64,000 nucleotides of DNA from Metabacillus niabensis (GTDB lineage Bacteria > Bacillota > Bacilli > Bacillales > Bacillaceae). This document shows, piece after piece, positions 17,367 through 26,558 of this stretch (its first letter is position 1; each line of letters opens with the position of its first letter). The DNA is taken from the NCBI RefSeq assembly GCF_020524345.1, contig NZ_JAIVLH010000001.1:248001-312000 (forward strand). The letters are read 5' to 3'. The position numbers were made by a program, and so were the translations under genes. The notes under the pieces are model-generated. The model was not told the DNA's origin. It did no database searches and worked only from the letters and a program-made list of their open reading frames with translations.

Positions 17367-18248
17367 TTGAAGAAATTAACTGTATTCACTCCAACCTATA
17401 ATCGAGCGTATTGTCTTCATATTTGCTATGAAAGTTTAAAGTCACAAACAAACAATGAGTTTGTATGGCTAATTATCGATGATGGGTCAAGTGATAATAC
17501 ACAAGAATTAGTAAATAAGTGGAAAAAAGAAGGCACTGTTGAGATAAGGTACATAAAACAGGAAAATCAAGGGATGCATGGTGCTCATAATACAGCATAT
17601 GAACATATTGATACTGAATTAAATGTATGTATTGATTCAGACGACTACATGCCAGATGATGCTGTAGAAAAGATTCTCTCATTCTGGAGAAAGAATGGTA
17701 ATGATCAAGTTAGTGGGATGATCGGTCTTGATGCATTTAAGAACGGTGATGTTATAGGTACAAGAATGCCAGAAAATATTAATCAATCAACTCTTTTTGA
17801 TCTTTACAATAAATTTGGTGTAACTGGAGATAAAAAGCTTGTTTATAGGTCTGAGTTAACAAAAAAATACCCATATCCAATCTTTGAAAATGAAAAATAT
17901 GTTGGTCTAGCTTACAAATACCATAAGTTAGACGAAGATTATCCAATGTTATTAATGGATGAAGTCCTCTGTATTGTTGAATATTTACCTGATGGTTCTT
18001 CATTAAATATGCTAAAGCAGTATCGGGTTAACCCAAGAGGTTTTGCGTTCTACCGAAAAGAGTTAATGAAGTTACCATTTGGAAATAAGAAATTCAAATT
18101 TAGACAGGCTATTCACTATGTATCTAGTAGTCTGATATCTAAAAATAGAAATTTTATAAAAGAATCTCCTTTGAAAATAGTAACAGTGTTTGCATCTCCA
18201 TTAGGGTTACTTTTATACTTTCTAATTATGTCTAAAACGAAAACCTAG
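17367..18248 (+). CDS. Family 2 glycosyltransferase
   Basis: A 293-residue GT-A enzyme. It begins LTVFTPTYNRAYCLHICYESL, has the nucleotide-binding IIDDGSSDNTQ and the metal-binding ICIDSDDYMPDD (DxD) motifs near residue 88, and ends with a hydrophobic membrane-tethering segment VFASPLGLLLYFLIM. TTG start closely follows the preceding stop. This and the four GT4 enzymes set the minimum size of the repeat unit. Confidence 0.85.
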   Translation: MKKLTVFTPTYNRAYCLHICYESLKSQTNNEFVWLIIDDGSSDNTQELVNKWKKEGTVEIRYIKQENQGMHGAHNTAYEHIDTELNVCIDSDDYMPDDAVEKILSFWRKNGNDQVSGMIGLDAFKNGDVIGTRMPENINQSTLFDLYNKFGVTGDKKLVYRSELTKKYPYPIFENEKYVGLAYKYHKLDEDYPMLLMDEVLCIVEYLPDGSSLNMLKQYRVNPRGFAFYRKELMKLPFGNKKFKFRQAIHYVSSSLISKNRNFIKESPLKIVTVFASPLGLLLYFLIMSKTKT

Positions 18249-18276
18249 TTGAATTAGTGAAATGAAAGGATAAAAA

Positions 18277-19347
18277 ATGACGGTACTATGGGCTACAATT
18301 CTCATTGTGTTTATTTTTGCTTTTTTATCAAGGTATATACCAGTTAACAGTGCTGCAGTTGACTTTTCATATGTTAAACCTAATAATTTTATGATTTTTA
18401 TTGTTTTAATATGCTTGGTACTAGTTTCTGGTTTAAGAAACACCATTGGCGATACTTACTTTTATATGCATGCATATGAAACCATTGATTTTACATGGAA
18501 ATACGCACTAGAGAATAAAGATCCAGGGTTTAGTGTTTTACAAATGTATTTAAAGAATGTATCACATGACCCACAACTACTTTTAATTATAACTGCAATG
18601 TTCACAAATTTATTAATCGTTATTACATTATATAAATATTCAAGAATGATAGAAATTAGTTTTTATGTATTCATCACTTCTGGAATGTTTATTGTATCAA
18701 TGAATGGTGTTCGTCAATTTCTTGCAGCTTCTATTATTTTTTGGGCAACTAAGTATTTGTTGGGTGGTCAATTTAAACATTATTTAATAGTTGTGTTAAT
18801 TGCATCTACTTTTCATGAAAGTGCACTAATTCTATTGCCAATTTATTTTATTGTACGAAGAGAGGCTTGGACAAAGGTTACATTTTTATTACTAACGTTA
18901 GCTATATTAATTGTAATGAGTTTTGATCAGTTCTCTAGAATATTATTTTCTACACTAGGAGATTCACAATACGGACATTACAGTAATTTTGAGGAGGGAG
19001 GTGCAAACGTTATAAGAGTACTTGTTGATGCAGTTCCAATTGTAATCGCATATCTTGGTAGACATAAATTAAAAGAAATGTGGCCAAAAAGTGACATTAT
19101 AGTAAATATGTCAATTATAGGATTACTGTTTACAATTATTGCAACACAAAATTGGATATTCGCAAGATTCAATATTTATTTTAGTTTATACAATATAATC
19201 TTAATTTCTTGGATAATCTATTTATTTAAAGAAAATAACAGAAAATTTGTTTATTTTAGTTTGTTAGTTTGTTATTTTGCTTATTTTTATTATGAACAAG
19301 TAATTTCAATTAATCTTTTTTACGGTAGTGATTTTATAAAATTCTAG
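18277..19347 (+). CDS. epsG: EpsG-family polysaccharide polymerase
   Basis: A 356-residue polytopic membrane protein with about ten hydrophobic segments. The SGLRNTIGDTYFYMHAY segment near residue 50, the MNGVRQFLAASIIFWA helix and the STFHESALILLPIY motif identify the EpsG (Wzy-like) family that joins lipid-linked repeat units outside the membrane. It sits in the middle of the glycosyltransferase genes as in B. subtilis eps. Confidence 0.88.
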   Translation: MTVLWATILIVFIFAFLSRYIPVNSAAVDFSYVKPNNFMIFIVLICLVLVSGLRNTIGDTYFYMHAYETIDFTWKYALENKDPGFSVLQMYLKNVSHDPQLLLIITAMFTNLLIVITLYKYSRMIEISFYVFITSGMFIVSMNGVRQFLAASIIFWATKYLLGGQFKHYLIVVLIASTFHESALILLPIYFIVRREAWTKVTFLLLTLAILIVMSFDQFSRILFSTLGDSQYGHYSNFEEGGANVIRVLVDAVPIVIAYLGRHKLKEMWPKSDIIVNMSIIGLLFTIIATQNWIFARFNIYFSLYNIILISWIIYLFKENNRKFVYFSLLVCYFAYFYYEQVISINLFYGSDFIKF

Positions 19348-19388
19348 TATAAGAGAAGAGATATCTTTTGTGATAGCGAGGATTAAAT

Positions 19389-20528
19389 ATGATAATGGTT
19401 TCAAATCCAAAAAGAGTTTTGCATGTTGTAAGTGCAATGAACCGTGGCGGTGCAGAAACACTATTAATGAATGTTTATAGGAATATTGATAGAACGAAAT
19501 TACAATTTGATTTTATATCTCATCGAAGAGAAGCTTGCCACTATGATTATGAAATAGAATCGCTAGGAGGAAAGGTATTCCAAATTGCTAGTTTAGGTAA
19601 AGTGGGTCCAATTAGTTATGTTAGGGAATTAAAAAGGATTATTGAAAAGAATGAGTATGTTGCTGTCCATGCACATACAGACTACCAATGTGGATTTCCA
19701 GTATTAGCAGCAAAATTGTCTGGTGTGGAAAAAAGAATTGCTCATTCTCACAGCAATAATTGGGGACTAGGTAACAGTTTAAAATCAAAAATAAAACTTA
19801 GAGCTTTACAAATGCTTATTAAAAAAAATACAAATCACTATTGTGCATGTAGCAAAGAGGCAGGTCAATTTCTTTTTGGTGGAGATGAAATAGAACAAAA
19901 GAGAATAAAAGTATTAAAGAATGGAATTGATGTTACTCGTTTTAGCAGTCAAAACTTTGAAGATTACTTTAGTGTTAGGAATGAAATAGAAATTCCAAAT
20001 GATGCAAAGATTTTAGGGCATGTAGGTACCTTTTCAGAGTCAAAGAATCAGATATTTGTTTTAAAAATCTTAAAGAACTTGCTTGAAAATAGAAAAGACA
20101 TTTATACAGTCTTTGTTGGAGAAGGTCCTTTAAAAAAGAAAATAGAGTTTGAGGCGAAAAGACTTCAAATAGAAGATAATGTAAAATTCTTAGGGGTGAG
20201 ATCGGATATATCAAGACTTATGAATGCGTTTGATGTTTTTTTATTTCCATCTATTTTTGAAGGATTTGGAATAGTAACGATTGAAGCACAAAGTTTAGGA
20301 ATACCTTGCATTGTATCTGATAGAGTCACTACTAAGACAGATGTGGGAGTAGGGTTAATTAAATATCTTAGTATTGAAAAAGACAATGAAGAGTGGTTAA
20401 AGGAAATAAATAATGCATTCACATTAAAAAGACCAACACAAGAAATTATTACCAGGAATATTTCTGAATTAGGATTTGATATAAAAGATAGTATTCCTGA
20501 ATGGTTAGCTTTATATGACATAAGATAA
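19389..20528 (+). CDS. Second EpsF-like family 4 glycosyltransferase
   Basis: A 379-residue GT-B glycosyltransferase and a clear paralogue of the EpsF-like protein upstream: it shares NRGGAETLLMNVYRNIDRTKLQFDF and GVRSDI. Donor-binding motif FPSIFEGFGIVTIEAQSLGIPCIV. ATG at the given start, with an in-frame ATG six bases later as an alternative. It is separated from the next genes by a gap that holds a SinR-type palindrome and a small gene. Confidence 0.85.
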   Translation: MIMVSNPKRVLHVVSAMNRGGAETLLMNVYRNIDRTKLQFDFISHRREACHYDYEIESLGGKVFQIASLGKVGPISYVRELKRIIEKNEYVAVHAHTDYQCGFPVLAAKLSGVEKRIAHSHSNNWGLGNSLKSKIKLRALQMLIKKNTNHYCACSKEAGQFLFGGDEIEQKRIKVLKNGIDVTRFSSQNFEDYFSVRNEIEIPNDAKILGHVGTFSESKNQIFVLKILKNLLENRKDIYTVFVGEGPLKKKIEFEAKRLQIEDNVKFLGVRSDISRLMNAFDVFLFPSIFEGFGIVTIEAQSLGIPCIVSDRVTTKTDVGVGLIKYLSIEKDNEEWLKEINNAFTLKRPTQEIITRNISELGFDIKDSIPEWLALYDIR

Positions 20529-20544
20529 CTAATTCTATAAAAAT

Positions 20545-20560
20545 GTTCTTTATAAAGAAT
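20545..20560. promoter_or_regulatory. SinR-type palindrome inside the eps operon
   Basis: GTTCTTTATAAAGAAT, one base from a perfect 16-base palindrome of the type found at the other promoters in this window. It lies in the 70-base gap after the second EpsF-like gene and may mark an internal promoter or a secondary repression site. No strong -35/-10 pair is evident. Confidence 0.5.
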
Positions 20561-20598
20561 TGTTTATTTTGGATCAAGAAAGAAGATGTGGTTGAATA

Positions 20599-20745
20599 AT
20601 GAATATTTCAGCGAATTTAACACAAAAGAAATTGCAAGAAATCTTAATAAACAGCTATGAAAAAGGGCAAGAAAAAGAAAACTTAAGGGTAACAGAATTA
20701 ATAGAAGATATTAAACGTCAGGTTATATTAGCAGTAAAAGAATAA
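20599..20745 (+). CDS. Small hypothetical protein in the eps operon
   Basis: Not recognised. 48 residues, charged and helical by composition (LTQKKLQEILINSYEKGQEKENLRVTEL), with no membrane segment or Cys. The ribosome-binding site is weak (AGAAAGAAGATGTGG). It ends 35 bases before the priming sugar transferase gene. It does not obviously resemble the 51-residue protein near the start of the operon. Confidence 0.55.
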   Translation: MNISANLTQKKLQEILINSYEKGQEKENLRVTELIEDIKRQVILAVKE

Positions 20746-20780
20746 TGTGGAAATAAAATGAAAATTAAATGTTTTAGGAG

Positions 20781-21398
20781 GTGATTGGCATTAAGCGAAG
20801 TTTTGATTTACTAGTGTCGCTGGCTTTATTAATCTTTCTTTCACCAATTCATATTATACTTGCATGTTTAGTTAAGAAAAAATTAGGTTCTCCGATCATT
20901 TTTAAGCAACAAAGACCAGGTTTAAATGGAAAGCCTTTTTATTTTTATAAATTTCGATCAATGACTGATGAGAAAGATGACAATGGTCGATTATTACCTG
21001 ACGGTAAGAGGTTAACTTCGTTTGGAAAATTTTTAAGGAAATATAGTTTAGATGAATTTCCTCAGCTTATTAATGTTGTAAAGGGTGATATAAGTTTAGT
21101 TGGTCCAAGGCCTTTGTTAATGGAATATTTACCACTCTTTACAAAGGAGCAATATAAAAGACATCAAGTAAGGCCAGGTATTACAGGATGGGCACAAATT
21201 AATGGTCGAAATTCAATAACTTGGGAAGAAAAGTTTAAATTAGATGTTTGGTATGTTGAAAATCAAAGTTTTTTATTAGATTTAAAGATTTTGTTTTTAA
21301 CAATAAAAAAGGTAATAAATTCAGAGGGAATAAAGCATGGCGATCATGCAACAATGCCAGTTTTTAAAGGGAGTTTGAACAATGAAAAAGAATATTGA
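20781..21398 (+). CDS. epsL: EpsL-like undecaprenyl-phosphate sugar phosphotransferase
   Basis: A priming enzyme that moves a sugar phosphate onto undecaprenyl phosphate to start each repeat unit. About 205 residues: an N-terminal membrane segment (LVSLALLIFLSPIHIILACLV), then the conserved FKQQRPGLNGKPFYFYKFRSM, SLDEFPQLINVVKGDISLVGPRP and RPGITGWAQINGRN motifs. The start is odd: AGGAGGTGAT covers the GTG used here and is ideally spaced for an ATT codon nine bases later (20790). The C-terminus overlaps the ATP-grasp gene. Confidence 0.9.
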   Translation: MIGIKRSFDLLVSLALLIFLSPIHIILACLVKKKLGSPIIFKQQRPGLNGKPFYFYKFRSMTDEKDDNGRLLPDGKRLTSFGKFLRKYSLDEFPQLINVVKGDISLVGPRPLLMEYLPLFTKEQYKRHQVRPGITGWAQINGRNSITWEEKFKLDVWYVENQSFLLDLKILFLTIKKVINSEGIKHGDHATMPVFKGSLNNEKEY

Positions 21399-22374
21399 TA
21401 TGAATATATTATTTACAAGTTCCGGAAGAAGAGTTGCATTATTAAACTATTTTAAACAGGTTTATCAGCAGCAAAATATAAATGGGAAAATTATAACAGC
21501 CGATTTAAAAAATAATGTTCCATCAGCTTATTTTAGTGACAAGCACTTCATTGTCCCAAGAGTAAGTAGTCCTAACTACTTAAAAGAATTATTAACAATT
21601 TGTAAGCAAGAATCAATACACTTAATAATCCCTTTAATTGATACTGAATTAACCTTATTAGCAAAAAATAAGCAACTTTTTGAAGAGGTAGGTGTAAAGG
21701 TATTAGTTTCGAGTGTTGAATTAAACGAGATCGCATCTGATAAGATAAAAACCTTTCAATTCTTTGTAGAGAATGGGATTCCAACTCCTCAAGTTTATAC
21801 TAGTGACGAACTTAAAAACAAAGCTTATAAGTTTCCGTTACTTATTAAACCTCTTGATGGTAGTTCAAGTAATGGTGTTACAAAAATTCACAATGAAAAA
21901 GAGCTTAATTTCTTTATTGATTATGTTCAAAATGCAATGGTGCAGGAGTTTGTCGAGGGTACTGAGTATACTGTTGACGTTATGATTGATTTTCAAGGGA
22001 ATATTAAAACGATTGTGCCTAGAATGCGTATAGAAACAAGAGCAGGTGAAGTGAGTAAAGGAGTTACTGTGAAAAATGACTTAATCATTAATGCAGTTGA
22101 GGAAGTAGTAAATTTATTACCACAACCAGTTGGTTGCTTAACTTTGCAGTGCTTTAAGAAGACTAATGATGAAATAACATTTATTGAAATTAATCCTAGG
22201 TTTGGTGGTGGAATTCCATTGTCTATTGAAGCAGGTGCAAATTTTCCATTATGGGCGATTCAGGCAACAAAAGGAGAAGTTTTTAATGATCAAAATTATT
22301 CTTGGAAAGAAAATCTAACAATGCTCCGGTTTGATGAAGCTGTCTTTACGGAGAGAATTCGATATGCCAATTAA
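21382..22374 (+). CDS. ATP-grasp ligase
   Basis: A 330-residue CarB-like ATP-grasp protein that probably couples a carboxylate to an amine with ATP hydrolysis. The N-terminal segment is FTSSGRRVALLNYF, the ATP-binding region has PLLIKPLDGSSSNGV and VQEFVEGTEYTVDV, and the metal-binding FIEINPRFGGG lies near residue 270. Next to the aminotransferase it could attach an amino acid or carboxylic acid to the amino sugar; this is inferred from neighbours only. It overlaps both flanking genes. Confidence 0.82.
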   Translation: MKKNIDMNILFTSSGRRVALLNYFKQVYQQQNINGKIITADLKNNVPSAYFSDKHFIVPRVSSPNYLKELLTICKQESIHLIIPLIDTELTLLAKNKQLFEEVGVKVLVSSVELNEIASDKIKTFQFFVENGIPTPQVYTSDELKNKAYKFPLLIKPLDGSSSNGVTKIHNEKELNFFIDYVQNAMVQEFVEGTEYTVDVMIDFQGNIKTIVPRMRIETRAGEVSKGVTVKNDLIINAVEEVVNLLPQPVGCLTLQCFKKTNDEITFIEINPRFGGGIPLSIEAGANFPLWAIQATKGEVFNDQNYSWKENLTMLRFDEAVFTERIRYAN

Positions 22375-23080
22375 AGCCGTTGTGTTTGATATGGATGATA
22401 CGCTTTATTCTGAACGTGATTATGTAAGAAGCGGAATGCAAGAATTGGAGAAATGGGTTATTGAGAACTATAATATTGTTGGATTTTATGAAATTGCAAT
22501 GAATTTTTTTGAAACTGGAGAAAAGAAATATATCTTTAATAAAACACTTGATCTATTAAAGATTCCATACAACGAAAAAATAATTCAAAGTATAGTTAAT
22601 ATTTATCGTTCACATAGACCATCTATACAATTATTAAATGATTCAAAATGGATATTAGATCATTTGGATGAAAATGTAAAAATCGGTCTAATATCGGATG
22701 GATACTATGGTGCCCAAATAAACAAGGTTCATTCATTAGGAATAAAAGAAAAGTTTCATTCAATTATTTTAACAGACCAATTTGGAAGAAACCATTGGAA
22801 ACCAAGTTATAAGCCGTATGAACAAACTTGCTTAAATTTACAAGTGACGCACCATGAATGTGTATATATAGGCGACAATGTTTCTAAAGACTTTGTAACA
22901 GCGAAGAAACTTGGGTGGAAAACAGTTCATATTGAAAGAGAATTTGGCATATACGCAAATATTACTGAAAAACAGGAATTCATGGCACATTATAAAATCA
23001 AGAACTTGAAAGAATTATCGGGCATACCGGAATTTCAACATCTTTTTATTACTAAATATGTTGAAGCTTTTAACTCTTAG
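22364..23080 (+). CDS. HAD-superfamily hydrolase
   Basis: A 238-residue HAD phosphatase: motif I VFDMDDTLYSE at the N-terminus, motif II LISDG, motif III Lys in HWKPSYKPY, and motif IV YIGDNVSKD. The chosen ATG overlaps the end of the ATP-grasp gene and follows GGAGAG. Substrate unknown; in sugar clusters such enzymes remove phosphates from sugar or nucleotide intermediates. Confidence 0.85.
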   Translation: MPIKAVVFDMDDTLYSERDYVRSGMQELEKWVIENYNIVGFYEIAMNFFETGEKKYIFNKTLDLLKIPYNEKIIQSIVNIYRSHRPSIQLLNDSKWILDHLDENVKIGLISDGYYGAQINKVHSLGIKEKFHSIILTDQFGRNHWKPSYKPYEQTCLNLQVTHHECVYIGDNVSKDFVTAKKLGWKTVHIEREFGIYANITEKQEFMAHYKIKNLKELSGIPEFQHLFITKYVEAFNS

Positions 23081-23089
23081 GAGGGGAAT

Positions 23090-24241
23090 ATGATTAAGAA
23101 GAGAATCTATTTATCTGCTCCTCATATGAGCGGTAACGAAATCAATTATATTAATGAAGCATTTGAAACGAATTGGATTGCCCCGTTAGGACCAAACGTT
23201 GATGCTTTTGAAAAAGAAATAACCAATTATGTAGGAGTCAGTGAAGCTGTTGCCGTAAGTTCGGGTACTGCAGCAATTCATCTGGCTCTTTCTTTATTAG
23301 ATGTAAAAAAAGGAGACAATGTTTTTTGTTCTACCCTTACATTTATAGCAAGCGCTAACCCAATAATTTATCAAGGAGCTGAACCAGTTTTTATAGATTC
23401 AGAGCGTGACACATGGAATATGTCACCTCAAGCTCTAGAAAGAGCATTAAAGAATGCTGCTAAAAAAGGTAAGTTACCTAAAGCAGTTATCGTTGTTAAC
23501 CTTTATGGACAAAGCGCTAAGATGGATGAAATTACTTCCTTATGTAATCAATATAATGTCCCAATAATTGAGGATGCTGCAGAATCACTTGGATCAACTT
23601 ATAAAGGAAAAGCGAGTGGTACATTTGGAAAGTTTGGAGTTTATTCTTTTAATGGTAATAAAATCATTACAACCTCTGGAGGAGGAATGTTAATTTCAGA
23701 TGATACTGAAGTTCTTAATAAAGCTCGTTTCTTAGCGACTCAAGCAAAGAATCCGGCCCCTCACTATGAACATAGTGAAACAGGATTTAATTATCGGCTG
23801 AGTAACGTATTAGCGGGGATTGGACGTGGACAGCTGGAGGTATTAGAGGAAAGAGTACAAACTAGAAGGTTAATATTTGAAAAGTACTATCAAGAACTTT
23901 CACATATTCCTGGTTTTCAATTTATGCCTGAATTAGAGAATACTAGATCAAATCGATGGCTTACAGCGCTAACAGTAGATGAAACTATAACAGGAATTTC
24001 AGTAACATCATTATTAGAAAACTTTGCTGCAGAAAATATTGAAGCTCGACCTGTTTGGAAACCACTTCATCTTCAACCAGTTTTTAAAGGTACTCAATAC
24101 TATCCTCATTGTGAAAATAATAGTATATCTGAACAGTTGTTTACCTCAGGTATTTGTCTCCCTTCTGGATCAAATATGACGGAAGTGGAACAATTAAGGA
24201 TAATTAGTTGTTTTAAAGAAAGTTTGAAGTTAATGGTTTGA
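23090..24241 (+). CDS. epsN: EpsN-like PLP-dependent sugar aminotransferase
   Basis: A 383-residue DegT/DnrJ/EryC1-family aminotransferase that converts a UDP-4-keto-6-deoxy sugar to the 4-amino sugar, acting on the product of the dehydratase upstream. The PLP lysine is Lys191 in SFNGNK, with SSGTAAIHLAL (phosphate-binding) and EDAAESLGS (PLP ring-stacking) motifs. The N-terminal LSAPHMSGNEINYINEAF matches EpsN. AGGAGG precedes the ATG. Confidence 0.9.
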   Translation: MIKKRIYLSAPHMSGNEINYINEAFETNWIAPLGPNVDAFEKEITNYVGVSEAVAVSSGTAAIHLALSLLDVKKGDNVFCSTLTFIASANPIIYQGAEPVFIDSERDTWNMSPQALERALKNAAKKGKLPKAVIVVNLYGQSAKMDEITSLCNQYNVPIIEDAAESLGSTYKGKASGTFGKFGVYSFNGNKIITTSGGGMLISDDTEVLNKARFLATQAKNPAPHYEHSETGFNYRLSNVLAGIGRGQLEVLEERVQTRRLIFEKYYQELSHIPGFQFMPELENTRSNRWLTALTVDETITGISVTSLLENFAAENIEARPVWKPLHLQPVFKGTQYYPHCENNSISEQLFTSGICLPSGSNMTEVEQLRIISCFKESLKLMV

Positions 24242-24280
24242 TTATTCTTAGATACTAATTCAGAATCCTAGGTGGTATAT

Positions 24281-25474
24281 ATGAAAAATGTATTAATTGC
24301 TTCTTTTGATATGGAAGTTGGTGGAGTAGAAAGAAGCCTTATTAGCATGCTTGATAATTTTGATTATGAAAATTATCGAGTTGATTTGATGTTATATAGA
24401 CAGCAAGGTGATTTGATGAGTTTAATCTCAAAAAAAACAACTTTATTAGAAGAAATTGAACAATATACTACTTTTAGAAAATCAATAAGTGAAATCTTGA
24501 GAGAAAGACAATTTGCTATCGGATTCTCAAGAATTATTTCTAAATTAAGTGCTGATTTAAAAGGGAAAATTAATAGAATCGCTGAACCTGGATACTACCA
24601 AATGCAACTAATGTGGAAATATGCTTTATCTTATCTACCGAAGTTAGAGAAAGAATATGATGTAGCGATTAGTTATCTATGGCCGCATTATTTTGTTGCT
24701 GAAAAAGTCAAAGCCAAAAAGAAAATCGCATGGATTCATACAGATTATTCTACTGTTGAAACAGATATTAAATTGGACTTAAAAATGTGGAAGAAATTCG
24801 ATCATATAGTGGCTGTATCAGAAGCATGTAAAACATCATTTTTGAATAAATATGGTGAATTAGAAAGTAAAGTTATTGTAATAGAAAATATAATGTCACC
24901 TGAATTCATTAGAGAGATGGCTAATGAAAAAGTTGATAATCCGATGGTGAGGGATAATAGATTTAAAATTGTAACGGTTGCCAGACTATCTCATGCCAAG
25001 GGAATTGATAATGCTGTAAAAGCTTTGAAAATCTTGAAAGATAAAGGTTATGTTGATATTGCTTGGTATGTAGTGGGGTATGGCGGCGATGAATCTATGA
25101 TTAGAAAATTGATAAGAGAATCTAATCTTGATGATAGTTTTATCCTATTAGGAAAGAAAACCAATCCATATCCATATATGAAAGAATCGGATTTATATGT
25201 ACAACCGTCTAGATATGAGGGAAAAGCAGTGACGGTCGGGGAAGCGCAAGTACTATTTAAACCTGTTTTAATAACTAATTATACAACTGCATCCAGCCAG
25301 GTGGATGATGGAATTAATGGATTTATTACTGAATTATCTATAAATGGAATAGTGGATGGGATTGAAAAGTTATATAAGGATACTGAACTGAAAAATAAAT
25401 TAATAGAAAACTGCTCAAACGTTGATTTTAATAATCGGGTGGAATTAGAGAAGTTATATAGTGTCGTATATTAA
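24281..25474 (+). CDS. Family 4 glycosyltransferase
   Basis: A 397-residue GT-B enzyme. The acceptor domain starts IASFDMEVGGVERSLISML; the C-terminal donor domain contains VARLSHAKGIDNAVKAL and the QPSRYEGKAVTVGEAQVLFKPVLI motif near residue 310. I use the ATG five bases after TAGGTGG. A weak inverted repeat and a GTTCTCT motif lie just beyond the stop, before the pyruvyltransferase. Confidence 0.84.
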   Translation: MKNVLIASFDMEVGGVERSLISMLDNFDYENYRVDLMLYRQQGDLMSLISKKTTLLEEIEQYTTFRKSISEILRERQFAIGFSRIISKLSADLKGKINRIAEPGYYQMQLMWKYALSYLPKLEKEYDVAISYLWPHYFVAEKVKAKKKIAWIHTDYSTVETDIKLDLKMWKKFDHIVAVSEACKTSFLNKYGELESKVIVIENIMSPEFIREMANEKVDNPMVRDNRFKIVTVARLSHAKGIDNAVKALKILKDKGYVDIAWYVVGYGGDESMIRKLIRESNLDDSFILLGKKTNPYPYMKESDLYVQPSRYEGKAVTVGEAQVLFKPVLITNYTTASSQVDDGINGFITELSINGIVDGIEKLYKDTELKNKLIENCSNVDFNNRVELEKLYSVVY

Positions 25475-25561
25475 ATGAACTAAGGTAATGGGAAGTTCTC
25501 TTCTGAAAACTCCCATAAAAAATGTAAAATATAAAAATAGATTAAAGGGAGTATTAGATAA

Positions 25562-26530
25562 ATGGATAATGTTTTGTTGTTAGATACATCAGTAGGGTCA
25601 CTTAACAAGGGAGATGACATTATAATGAAGTGTGTAAGAAATCAACTGTCAGATAAAACTCAAAATGCATATGTTTTGACATTACCCACTCATGTTTCTC
25701 CGTTTCATTGGTATCAGGTAGCTAGAAATTCCAACAGGGTACAGGTTTATAGTAATGCCAAGTATAAATTTGTAGGTGGTTCTAATTTGTTAACAATGGA
25801 TATGCTTACACACTTTCCACAGTGGAATATTAATTTATTTAATTATGGACCTTTAAAAGGAAGTATTCTGGTTGGTGTAGGTGCAGGTAAAGGTAGTAAG
25901 ATAAATGGATATACAAAAATACTATATAAAAAAGTTTTGTCACATGAACATGTACATAGTGTAAGAGATGAAAGAACAAAAAGGTTTTTGGAAGAAATGG
26001 GATTTAAAGCTTTGAATACAGGTTGTGCAACAATGTGGTCTCTTACTCCAGAATTTTGTGAAAAAATACCTAAAACAAAATCAGATTCAGTTATTTTTAC
26101 ACTAACTCATCATTCTAAAGACATTATTAATGATGAATTATTAATAGATATATTAAATCGGAATTACAAAAATGTATATTTTTGGATTCAAGATGCTAAA
26201 GATCTAAAATATTTTAAAACTTTAAATGATATTAATAAGATAAAAATTATTCCTCCAACTGTAGAAGAATATGAAAAAATCCTTAATACAGATGTTGATT
26301 ACATAGGCACACGATTACATGGCGGTATTTTTGCAATGCGTCATAAAAAACGTTCAATTATTATTTCAATAGATGAGAGAGCTAGAGGAATGAACGAAAC
26401 ATATAATCTTAATATTATTGATAGAAGTGAACTCAATAAACTTGAAAGTATGATCAATTCAGAAATAATAACAGATGTTAATGTTAACTTTGACGTGGTC
26501 AATGAGTGGTTAGATCAATTTGAAATCTAA
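25562..26530 (+). CDS. Polysaccharide pyruvyltransferase family protein
   Basis: A 322-residue protein of the PF04230 family (relatives: EpsO, CsaB), which adds pyruvate ketals from phosphoenolpyruvate to sugars. The N-terminus has the DTSVGSLNKGDDIIM motif, with VRDERTKRFLEEMG in the middle and the C-terminal DYIGTRLHGGIFAM signature near residue 245. Pyruvylation would give the polymer negative charge. Gene separated from the previous one by 87 bases. Confidence 0.85.
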   Translation: MDNVLLLDTSVGSLNKGDDIIMKCVRNQLSDKTQNAYVLTLPTHVSPFHWYQVARNSNRVQVYSNAKYKFVGGSNLLTMDMLTHFPQWNINLFNYGPLKGSILVGVGAGKGSKINGYTKILYKKVLSHEHVHSVRDERTKRFLEEMGFKALNTGCATMWSLTPEFCEKIPKTKSDSVIFTLTHHSKDIINDELLIDILNRNYKNVYFWIQDAKDLKYFKTLNDINKIKIIPPTVEEYEKILNTDVDYIGTRLHGGIFAMRHKKRSIIISIDERARGMNETYNLNIIDRSELNKLESMINSEIITDVNVNFDVVNEWLDQFEI

Positions 26531-26558
26531 AAATATGAAATGAAATTCGGAGGATTAA

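Noticed and set aside
25488-25516. Inverted repeat TGGGAAGTT / AAACTCCCA and a GTTCTCT motif between two eps genes, as terminator or SinR site
   Set aside because: The stem has a bulge and no U-tract, and only a single half-site is present without palindromic partner.
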